From Drosophila persimilis (taxonomy: Eukaryota > Arthropoda > Insecta > Diptera > Drosophilidae): DNA of 64,000 nt. The notes under the pieces were generated by a model. The model saw only the letters and a program-made list of their open reading frames with translations. It did no database searches and was not told the origin of the DNA. The stretch's first letter is position 1, and every line of letters starts with the position of its first letter. Made by a program: the position numbers and the translations under genes. Location: NCBI RefSeq assembly GCF_003286085.1, contig NW_020825361.1, positions 248,001-312,000 on the forward strand. The letters run 5' to 3'. Below are positions 35,301 to 47,600 of the stretch, piece after piece.

Positions 35301-38300
35301 GCTGATAAAGACAGCTTGACAGGAAGGGCAAAATCTGGGTCTGCCAGCAGATGCCACCCACCCGCCTGCCACTGCCACTGCCATTGTCGTTGCTCACTTG
35401 TTCGTTTTATTTCGTTTCGTTTTTACAGTTATTTATCCAACTATGGCTTTGGTTATGGGAACCGGGGGCCGTGGAGTCCGTCCGTCTGCCTGGTACCGTA
35501 TCCGGGTACTGCTTTAGGGCCCTTTTTTGCATGTGCTGTGTCTCGGCAGCGGCAGTGGCAGCGGCAGAGCAATAGCAGAGCAGAACCAGAGATCGGGTGT
35601 TTCGGCTCTCAGTATCGCTCGGCTTGTGGGGGTCGGTCGGGCGCTTGGGCGGCTGTTAGTGTCGGCCTCTGCTGCTGCTGCTGCTGACTCTGCCTCCACT
35701 GTGTGTTTGCTGTTGTTGGTTTTCCTACTGCTTGTACTGAGCTACTCTGCTTCTACTGCTTGGTACTCCTCTGCTGCTGCTGTCTCTGCTTCTACTGCTT
35801 GTACGTACTCCTCTGCTATGCTCCGACTGCTCTGCTCTTCTTCTATTCTACTGCTTTGCCTCTGGCTGCTCTTCTGCCGGCTTTTGCCGCCTCCGCTGCT
35901 CTGCTGTACTGCTGTTCTGCTGCTCGCCACTCGGTTTGTGGTTGAGTTAATTCGAACCTCTTCGTCGGTCGTTTGGTCGTTGCTCGTTGCTCGTTGCTCG
36001 TTTTCCGATGCCGCCGTCGCTGTCGCTGCTTCTGCTGCCATTTTGCCGCTGCCGCCATTGCTATCGCCTGGCGTCGTCGCCATCGTCGGCATTTGAAGAT
36101 TCCGTTGCGTTCAGTCTGTATTGTGTTTACACCCATGGCTGACGTAGAGAGCGCAGAAAAGCTCAACCATCAAATACCCTATATACATAAACAACAACAA
36201 CTGCAGCAACAACCAAAAACGCAACAACCACAATTACAACAGCGACAACAACAACATCGATAACCTTTAGCCAGCACGAAACCGAACCAGCCAACAACAA
36301 CAATTACGATAATAGCAATTACAAAAATTACAATTAAAAAAAAAACACACAAATAACTCCCCCCCCCCCCAAAAAAAAACAAGTACTAATTTTTTTTAAG
36401 TGCGTGCGTGTATGTGTGCGTGCGGATTATCTATCTGTATGTGGTGTCTTTTGTATGTATGTGTGTGCGTAAACGCAACAATAACATCAACAACAACCAC
36501 AACTACAACAAATTGAACATCCATCAGCCTACAATTACAACCACGTTGTTCGTTCGTCAAACGTCAAACCGGTAAAATCACACACACGCACACACATCCA
36601 ACACACCTACACACACACTCCAGTGGCACACTCTAGTGGCAAGCAACAAAGTATTAAACAAAATGAAAGCCGCAACCACAATACGATAACGGCAACAAAA
36701 GAAACAACAAACAAACGAGCAACAACAACAAATAAAAGAACAGCAACAGCAACAGAAAATTAAAGACCAAACCAAGTAAATAGCAACTAAAACACACATA
36801 AGACACAAGATTCCAATGTTGTAAGCCAACAACAAAACAGCAACAATAATAGCAAAAAACAAAACAAACTTTAACTGCAACTCCAACAAACAACAAAAAC
36901 TCCCAACAAACAGCTAGGAAACAGACAAAAACCAACAAAAAACTATAGAAGATAAAAACAATGTAGTAGAAGCAGCGAAAGAAAAATAGAAAAAACAGTA
37001 AAAGAAACCAAAGAAGAAACAGTCAAGAGAATAGCCAAAAAAGCAACCAACAAAAATCAAAAGAAGTAGGAGCAGAAGCATCAAAAGAAACAGTAAAACA
37101 AACCGAAAACAGCTCAAACAGAATAGCGGTGCAATAACAGAAACAGAAAACAGAAAGACCAGCAGAAAGAAGAAAGCAAAAAATTGATGTAAAAGTAGAA
37201 GAACAGCAGAAAGAAACAGCAAAATTCAAAGGAAAGGAAGAGCCAAAGTTAACGGGGAGTCACAAAACGGACAGAGGAGCAAGAGACGCTGCCTACGCAA
37301 CCGCCGCCGCCGCCACCTCTACGCCTCTGCTCCGCCACCATCCAGTACCCGTCAGCCTCCAGCCTCCAGCCTACAGGCTACATCTCCGTTTCCGCCTTCA
37401 CCTCCAGCAGCAGAAGCAGCAGAATCAGCCGCAGCCGTCAAATATCTAAGGCATACAGAAAAAAAGATACAGATACTCCTCCGTAGAACGAGCAGAACGA
37501 GCAAAACCCAAACGACAATCCAAGAGAAACCGAATTAACCGAACAACCACAATAACCAGAACAACCGACCAAAACGGAAGAAGTACGATATTTCAATATT
37601 ATCCATACATACGTATACATTTGTAGTATATCTTTTACCCATATATCTTACTAAAAACCAATCTTAAGATGAAGATAAAGATGAAAACGAAATTGTAACC
37701 GATGGTGGGAAAAGTGTGTGGAAAACTTTTTGGGGAAAGGAAGAGAAAGTCGATATGAAACTTTTAGGCAATATATTTACTAGAATTTATGGGAGGATAA
37801 CTCAAGGTTTCACTACACTTGTCCGCTCCACAAAACAATCTCCGTTCAACGGAAATGATTGTAGAAGTCTGTGCCACGTATAAGGAGGGTACTTACATTC
37901 TTTGAGGCATAATTTGATACGAGAAAAATCTTTATTATCTATGAGATAAAAGGACTTTCTGTTGAAAAGCTGATCCTCCAAAAAAAACCCATGAAGTTGG
38001 TAAAAAAACCCCTCTTCCAGGGATGTGGAACCAACTCAACCAAGCCACTCTGGGAGAGACAAAAGAGATACATTTTGATCCAGAAAGTCTTCAAAAATTA
38101 AGGAAAACCAGTTCCTTCAAAAGGGAGCAGAGATATTCCATGGTTGACGTGTTCAGACGAACGTTCAAGCCATTTGGGAATAAAGCTGTCCGTAAATAGT
38201 GTCTCACGAACTCTGACCATTCTGATAAGGGAAATATGTTTATCCACAGATGTAGTACTGAGAGTGTCTGTCAGGGATCTGTCCGTCAAGTGGAGACGTG

Positions 38301-41300
38301 TGCCTGAAGAGGTCTGACCAACAGAGAGAGAATCCATTGGGATAAAGGGAAGACAACATGATTAATATTTTATTCTATTATTAACTTAAAAACCCATAGA
38401 TTCAGCTCAAATGAATATTTGTAGTTTCTTTTCTTAAATCTATTAATACCTCAATATGTAGCTCTTGAAATAAATCATGTTACAAGATCCTCCCTCTCAT
38501 ATACCATTTTTAAGAACTCGGATTAAAATCGTTGACGTTTCTTGTGAAAAATTAATTTCTTTATACGAATTTTCTTGATACTTTTTAATATCAATTATAT
38601 GATTATGAGTTTTCTCACATAATGGGAAACAAAAGGTGAACTTCCGATAGAAAAAAAAGGGAAAAATAAAGCTGAAAAAGTGGGGAACAAAACCATGAAA
38701 AAAGAGTTGGAAAAACTTAAAAATCGTTTCAAATTTTTCTGTCTTTGGTTTACTTTCGATTGATGGAATGGAAAATACGTATGTGTGTGTGTGCGCCTGT
38801 GGGATGCCTCCCACTTTATGTTGATCCAGAGAAAACTTGCAAAAAGTTGATGAGGAAGCGAATAAAATGTATGATTATCCCACACGTGAATAATATAGAG
38901 GCTCATATATATATAGGAAGGAAAACTTTGTGCTAAATGAGCGATTCGAAGTTTTTCTTGCCGCTTGAATATTTCATGATGAGCAAAAGGACCGTGTACT
39001 TCATGTGTACTGTCATTATTCCAACCAATAAACATACCTATTCCACATAGTATGTGCATCTACACCCTGCGAAATTTATTAGAGACCCAGCCATAACGAC
39101 TAGGCCACACTGGGAGAGAGAGAAAGGGAATTCCGGCTTTAACTTTCAGCAAGTGAGCAACGAAAGGTAAAAGTAACAAAGATAATAATAATATAATTAG
39201 ACATTGTCTCAAGTTGGGGCCGCTGGCGCCTCCATCAGCACGGCCCCCCAAGTTACGACACATTCGGCCAAATTCCCCCCTTCCCCCCCTTGGATGTTGT
39301 TTGGGGGCCGCTTGAATTAGGAGTCGAGTCGAGGCCTAGGAATAGCCCTTGGAGACTCTCAAGCCTGAAGCCCAAAGCTCAAGCCTCAAGTCAAACCATT
39401 TAACCGGCAGAACATGGCCACATTTTGTGTGTGTCCCATTGTCACCCACACGACACCGCACTGTTTCTTCTCTTGCGTCCAAATCTGTCTCTCATGTTTC
39501 TCTGCCATTTCACTGCCATTTCTACCTATTCCTCTTTCTCTCGCTCTCGCTCTCGCTCTGTGTTTGTCTCTTGTTTTTGTGAGAAATTCCAAGCCGGTTG
39601 CATTAAGTTTCAGTTCCGGCTTGTTGATTGACATTTCCTCTGCTTCTTCCATTCAGCCATTCCTCCGGCGCTTTCGTCCTGGCCCCGTCCTGGCTTTTTA
39701 CAGTTGTCACATGTCGGTGTCCCGTGTTTCGTCCTGTGTGCTGCGTTCGTGTGTCCCTGCGTTAGCCTTATCCTTTAGCCGGCTGACAGTTTTTGGCCAA
39801 GCGAAAAGAAACGAAACGAAACGTGTAGCACATTTTTTTGTTGTGTGTCGAAAAAAAAAACTCTGGCAATCTTATGCAACTTTCGCTTCGTTTGATAAAC
39901 CGCAAAATGGTTTGGGAGCTTGCGTTGGGAGTGTGCTGGGTGGGGATGGGGATGGGGTTGGGCGGTGCTGGGTGTTGGTGGGGTGTTTCGTTATGTAAGG
40001 CTTTGGATGTAACAACAAGCGACAGAAACAAGAATGAAACATAAGAAGCACGAGGCACCAGGCACGAGGAAGACGCCGAGATAAGAGCATCGACGAAAAG
40101 CAGAAAAGAAATGAGCAGCGAAACGTGAAAAACTCCACAAAAAATAATCTGCAAGAAAGCAGAGAAAACAAAAGAATGAGAAGAAAACGAGAAAAAGAAG
40201 GGAAGGATGAGTGGGAAAGAAGTGAAAGAAGAAATCTTAGGGCGAAGCAAATGAATGGAAGAAATCTTCAGGAGGCGATGGAACGAAGAAAGCTTAAGAA
40301 AAATGAGAGCTTAGAAAGAGAGCAAGAGAGAGCAAAAAAGTAAAAGAGTAATGAAGAAGGGAAACCAGAAAGCAAGGGGAGAATTAGAGTGAGAGTAGAA
40401 GAAACCAAAAGGAGACGCAGGGTGGAAGCAGAAGAAAGCCAAAAGGCGAATCAGAGACCACGAGAGAAAACCAAACCAAAAGGCAGTAAAAGGGAGTGAA
40501 AAAAGCAGAAACGAAAAAAGCGGTATCAAAAGAAGAAACGGGTGAAAAAACATAAAACAAAATCTGAGTCGCACATTGCGTATACGTCATGTGTGCGACT
40601 TACAGATTCCACAACCCCGCCCCCCCCCATAAACATTCCTTCTTTTTATTGTTGTGTTGAAGGCTATATTAGAGGAGTGGGCGTGGCAGACACACAGAAA
40701 ATCTGTCTGTTGTTGCCTTTATACGGATATTTTTTTCGCACCGAGCGGAGCGGCAGATGTAACGCATACGCCGCATGGGATGGGCATGGAGAAATGCCCC
40801 TCCAGATGAATATTTTTCCAGCTTTAAAGATGCAAATCCCCAAACAGAAAAGGAAGAAAGATCTCCTATGGTGCTCGATGGTGGGGGTGTGTGTACCTCT
40901 GGGCTCCTCTGTGTTTTGTGAGCAGTGTGCGCCGGAGACGGGGGCACCCGGAATAATTCTGAATTATTAAGTTGCTCAATCAGGCCTGCCTTAAGACCTT
41001 AAACTCGCTTTTGAGATGGGGATTTGGTCCGAGGGAGAACTTTGTTTATCTCTTCTGTGCTTATATTTGTTTCTTCCTCTTCCTCTTTCTCTTTGTCTTT
41101 ACTTTATTTTTGTATTTCATTGTGAACAAAGCAAGGAGGGAGGTCGATTTTGCTCTTAGGAAGTTGTGTGTGTGTGAGTGCAGAGGAGGAAATTTTCAAT
41201 TAACAAATTCGCTTTGTGGCAGAGGTTTTTGTGATTATTTTTTTGGGATATTAAGTTTCTATTTCGGTAGAAGTTTTGCGATATGGCGGCCCTCACGCAT

Positions 41301-41875
41301 AAACAAATCAGCCTCGAACGAAAGTTCCGGCTCGTCTCTCTCTCTCTCACTCTCTTTCGAAGGGAATTCCTTCAAGGGATTACATTTCCAGGACACATAC
41401 ACAAATCGTTGGGGCAGGACACGTGCCCCACAGGAGGAATGGATGTGGATGCCAGGGCTTTCTCTCCATTTCTCCCCTCCTTTGGCTGTTAAATGTTTTT
41501 TGATATCCTTTACCTTATGGGACACACTCATGTGCATATGAACGCACACGTTTTCCCCAAGTGTGTACAACACTGAGAGAACAACACTGTTGACTATTCG
41601 ACTGTTCTTCATTTTTAGAAAGTCTTTTGAATGGGGAAGAGATTGTGAGGAAGATCACATCTAATACTTCTGTTCCTTCTACTTAGGGGATATTCGATAA
41701 TATTTCAAGATACCACATAAGAAAGAATCTTTTGGTAGAAGATGGAGCTAAAATCTTCATTGTGCACCCTATTCTTGACTCCAAACTAAGATTTTTCGCT
41801 CAGTGCACAAGCGGGTGGGGAAAATAAAAAAGAGTCTAAAGCTTCGCCATTGTGGAAAAGAAAAGGGAAAAGAAT

Positions 41876-41917
<42 letters not shown>

Positions 41918-44626
41918 GCGTCCAAAGCAAGGAAGGAAGGAAGCAGCAGCATTTGCAGAAGTTCCCCAAAGCACGTGGCCATGACAGACGCATTGTTCTG
42001 TTTTGTTCTGCTGCGTCCTGTTCTCTATTCTGTTACGTCTTGCATTGTAACGAGAGTCCTATTTCCTATTGCCCCTGCAACGAGAAACAGCGAGGGAAAC
42101 TCGATACAATCGGGAGAATCAAGCTGGAAATCAAAGTTCGATTCGAATCAAATCGAATCGCAGCAAATTTGCCGATGGTGTTACCCCTCATGCACTCGTA
42201 CCTCGCGTTGGTTGTTTGTCATTATTACGGAAGCAAATCATTCGAAATTAAACCTAATTGCTACGCGCTGGCATTAGCTCAATTCGGTGGATAGTCAGAG
42301 ATAGTCCCCTTCCCAATCCCCGTTTTGTGCAACTGCCGCCACCGGCTGTGTACACATACGTATGTGTCTCTCTCTGTCTGTCTGATTGTTGCCACTCTCG
42401 TATTCCTCGCTGGATAATTGAGCAGGCATGCGACCCTAACAGGCCATTGCGACTAGATGTCTAACCTTCACGAGGGGGCACCCTTAATGGGGCCACCTGC
42501 CACGTGGTGGAAGTGGTGGCTCATCCAAAAACTCCGGTGGCAAGCATTCGAGTCAAGGCCATCCGCCATTCGTCCGCTGCCTGTGGCTCTGTCTATTTGG
42601 TATCGTTTGTTTATTAATTATTTGGTTAGGACCCACCTCCCCAACAACAACCCGAATTCTTGATGGAGTCCTGGGGGCGCCACCCCCCTCTCTCTCTCTC
42701 CCCCCCTCTCTCTGTTTTTTATCCTTGTTGCCACCGTTGTTTACCTTTTGCTATGGCAAATATTTGACTTTTTGCCATTTGGCTCTTTGGTTCCTTGTGT
42801 GGTTATACTTTTGAATACGTTGAACATATGTGCTGTATAACAATTCCCAAAAGCGTCCACAGAAAACAAGAACATGAAAATTATTTGGAAAACTCATTTT
42901 TAACTCATCATTTCGGTGTTTGTGTTTATTGATACTTCCGCAGACCTCGATGAGGGTATATTTTATTCAGAATGCTGAAGGCGCCGCCTACAGTAGTTTT
43001 GTAGTTTTCGTGTGGCTTTCCAAGTTGGAGGAATATTGGATCTCATTTTTGTAGCTTGCAAATATAGCTTTCTACTAAAATTCACCAAGATCGGATAACT
43101 ATAACAGCTAATGTCATATCTATTCCTCGAACGTAAGGGACGTGTGCAAATATCCCATAAGTGATAGGATACATCCCTTTCATATGAGTCTTCGGCTGAC
43201 ACAAATTGAGATTATTCAGTCACTCAAAAAAAAAAAAACAAAATAAAATAAAATAAAAATACTAAAAATAATTAAAATACAAAATACTTCAATATAATTA
43301 AAATTAAAAAAAAAACATTCTCTAAATACAAAAAAATATTCGAGAATGCTAATTAAATACTAAAATAAATACTTAAATATACTTAAAATTAAAATTAATT
43401 ATTCTCTAAATACAGAAAAAAAATTCGCGAATACTACTGCCATTTACAAAAATGTTTCAAATTGGTTTAAAACTTCTTCCGCTTTTGGTTTTCATATCAA
43501 ATTAGTTTTACATACGTACGATGCGATATGCGATATATCTTTCAATAACTATATTTGCCAATTGAATGGCAAATTGCCAGTCACGTGTAAACGTGGGATC
43601 ACTTCCACCGTTTGAACCAGCTTAGAGGGTATTCTGGTAGTCGCAGTACCAGGGCACATATTTCCTAATTGTTCTTTTTGGTGCGCTATCCCTCCACTGA
43701 GCCACTGAGTCACCTTCTTGGGCGCTCGTCTTGTGGCTTTTTGCAATGCACGAGTATTGTAATGTCTGTGCGGCGCGGAGGTTAACGCTACAATAGGGTT
43801 AGATATATATTGATTTTCGATCATAAGAACCTGCAACATGCAAAGCAGCCCAACCAAACACCTCAACACTCGGCCCTGAACAGCGGCACCGCACCGCACT
43901 ACTGCTGGCATCGCCTGCCCCTAGTGTGGCAGTGTGACACGCCCCGCCCATTGACATTATGGCCATATAGCCGCCGCATAGATACGATGTTGGACTCTGG
44001 AGGGTTGCTTGAGGAATGTCCCCCTGTCATTGGGGGCCTTATCATTATTATATTAAATGAATGCGCCGCTTTGGCACGCTCCAAACATCCCAAACCACTA
44101 TCCCACATCCACTATGGGCATCCATGCCACGTGCCACACGTTTTGTGGTTGGAAAGGGGAGGGGGTGCTTGTTATAGATGTGTAAGGCCTGTTCCGGCAA
44201 TCAATCTTTTCCAGCAGATCTCTCATTTTTATTCAAAGAAAATAACGAAACGCTAAGAAAAGGAACGAAACCGAAACCGAAAGAATGGAACCGATTTGAT
44301 TAGTGATGAAAGGACGAAGGCAGGACGAACGCCTGTCAAGACCCCTTAACGATGAAGCTACTAGTAAATTTGTGACCGAATTGTGCACTCAGGGTGAACT
44401 AATTGCGTAATTCCAAAGTTTCACAGACTTCCCTAACACACACCCACACACACACATGGAAAAGAGGAAAAAACTGGGGGCTCGTTGTAGGTTTTCTTGA
44501 GGTAAAAGCAAAAATATTACTTATCCGCCTAATTAAGCTCCAACAAAGCGAACACTTCATTATATATTTCCTGCACTCGACACACAACAATCGCAGGCGC
44601 AGACAGCCACCGACAGAAACACAGGC

Positions 44627-44657
<31 letters not shown>

Positions 44658-47600
44658 TAAAGAGAAAGTAACAGAGAAAGTTAGAAAGAGAGAGAGTGGG
44701 AGTGGAAGTGGAAGTGGCAGTGGGAGTGAGAGTGACGAGAGTGTATGGGGTTGATGCAAACCAAATGTAACCTTAATGTATTGTGAATTACGTTAAATTT
44801 ATTAGGCAACCACACAAAGGAAAAGGAAACCAAAACCAAGCAAAAAACAAAGCAAGACAGAAACCGAAGTTCTATATACTCTTTAACCTGCAACAAAACT
44901 GTAATAGCAGAAGGTGCAATGACAAAAAGGTGGTAGGACTTCTAATATAACATATTGATATCATAAACTATCTGATACACATAGATAATCTTTGATTGAA
45001 GTTTGGTACAGTTGCCTCAAAGTATGTCACAGTACATTATCTGATACTTTATTGGTTTATCGGTTAGAAAATGATGGCCTCTTTCTTGCAAAGTCCTCCT
45101 AAATTTTGCCACAAGCGATTCTATGCGAAGGAGATACTTATATGGACGATTCATTCCACTTCAATCATCATAAAATGTTAGTACATTTTTGAGATTTATT
45201 GCACAAAAACAGGTTGCAGTATTCCGGTTTATCTTAAATGAAATTTTGATCAAAAATGTTAAAAAAAAAAACCTCTCATATTTCTCATATCTGGAACTGA
45301 GACCTTTCCATATACGTATACAGTTTTTGTAGCTTGCGGGTGTATCTCAAGTCCAGCCCAAAATTGGGGACACTCCTCTGATACCCTGTCAGGATGTGTA
45401 CAGCCCTGTCGAGAGGGGGGAGGGGGGGGGGGGCGGTGCCTAATCGGTTTCGTTAGGCGTTTCTCCCAACTCCGTTTCTCGTATTCGTTCCCCCCCACAT
45501 TTCCATTTCAGACCAATTTTCCAAGTTTCCTTTTGCCGTCGTCTAGTTTTTGTGTGTTTCTTCTTTTGATTCGTTTCATTATTTGCTTCGTTTTTGCGTG
45601 CTGGCCGCGTTTTGTATAGGAAACTCGATAATTTCCACCAATTTCCTTTCACTTTACCACTTTATCGGTGAGCGTGTGTTTGTATGTATCTACGTGTGTG
45701 TTTTTCTATACGTTTATGTGTTAGTGAGTGGAGTATGCGTGTCGATGCGAAGCTCATAAAACTCTCTGTGTGTGTCGTTGTCGTCGGAACGGGGGCAATG
45801 AGTATGTTAATTTTCGTTTAAAGGTGAGAACGCAGGTGAGAAACAATTTTGGGGCGTGGCACACATACACACACACATGGTTTGCTAGTTTCTCTGTTCG
45901 TGTGTAAGTCGTATGGATTTGAATAAGTACATACATGGGTTAAACGTGAGCCTCAAACACTTGACAATTATAGTTTTTCTGTACACCATACAAATATTTT
46001 CGTTGGCTGAATATTGTATGCATAAAATATTACATTTTATGCTAGTCCTCGTCATAAAGGGATGGGCGGAAATGCACTCACAAATAGGCGCTAATGGCAT
46101 CGAAAATCGTTCCACTGACGGTGAGGGAACCCTTAAGAAATCTATTAAATTCTCGTCAGTTGAAATGAAATGCCTATTCTAAGAGTTTAAAACGAGAGGA
46201 AGGATTCTGCAGATATATGGGCAACCTTCTTGGATAAAGAGGGTATTCTTTTGGTTAATCATATCCTCCTTATGGGATTCTGCTAACTGTAAATGTCAGT
46301 ACCCATAGATTACATTTCACATTTGCAGCTTTTGCATGTAATTTTCTTCATAAGAAAATTTATTTGCCCCACATTTCTGTGGTGTTTTTTTTTTTTCTTA
46401 GGAAATGCCTGCAATATTCATTGACCTATAAGAAAATCATTGATTTGCGAATGAAAATTCTTGATAAATGTTTACTGCATTTCTTGGGGTTACGTCGACG
46501 GCATTCACATATTTATTGCACTCTTCAATGCGTTGATGGCATTTATTGCCTTGTAAGTTTTGTCTTTTCAGGGATTTTCTTTCCTTTTGATTGCCGTTCA
46601 AGCTATCATACTATTTAGATTTGTTCTGTTGCACACAAAACATTATTTCCGTCCATTTTTTTTTTTATTTTATAAATTAAAATATTTATTAGGAAAACTT
46701 TTAATTAAAGTTCCACAAAGCTGTAATATATCAAATGCTTTCGTAGGTATTTGAATGTAGTTCCATGAGTTTTACATACATCAACTTTTTAGTGAAAGGG
46801 GAGAGTTTTTTAATTGAGGGAAAAGTATCCTAAAAGCCAAAAACGATTTCAGTTAATCTTCTGGCAAGTGCCTCCGTTTTCTCCCACACCCACTCCGACT
46901 CCCATTTTGCTCTCCGCTCTTCTTTTTTCTGTCGTTTTTTGTAACTGTGCCGCTTGTGCCGCCCTCCAACTTAATTAAGAAATCCAATTAGCATCATTGA
47001 CATTAGATGTCCTAGAAATATGCGCAATTTGTTTTGTTTCGTTTCGCCTCGGTCTGCCGCTCCATTGTGGCATGCAGCCACATGGCCCACGGCACAGACA
47101 CAGACCGCCGCCAACACAGCCGACACGCATCTGCCGAAAAATAGATTTTCCTTTTTGCATATGTAGACAGGACGGACTTCCCCTCCCCCTCCCCCTCTCT
47201 CTCTCTCTCTCTATCTCTCTCCCTTTCTCTCTGGGGGCATGTCGCCCCATCAACCCCCTTCACTGGCACACACCCACACTCCACACCCTTTACTGCTGAC
47301 AAGTAGGCGTTGATGTTGCTGTTGACGTTGGTCTCGTGTGTTCGCCCCCAAACCGCCAGCCCGACCCGCACACTCCCTTCCCTTCGCTTCCACTCCTCAC
47401 TTTCCGGCGTTGCGTGTGGCCCCAAAAATTGTGCGTGTGTGGACTCCGGGGGAATGGTGAGAGCAGGGGAGAATGAAAGGCCACGCAACGAGCAAACAAT
47501 AACAAACAATTGGGACTCCCTCTCGAGCTCCCCTCTCGATTCTCTCTCGCTCTCTTTATCCTTCTGGCTGTTTCGCTTCTTCACTGATTTGTGGCCCTGA

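Noticed and set aside
43040-45340. Shared TTTTTGTAGCTTGC at about 43048 and 45326, suggesting a dispersed repeat
   Set aside because: Only 14 bp in common; similar matches are expected by chance in 64 kb and the flanks do not align.
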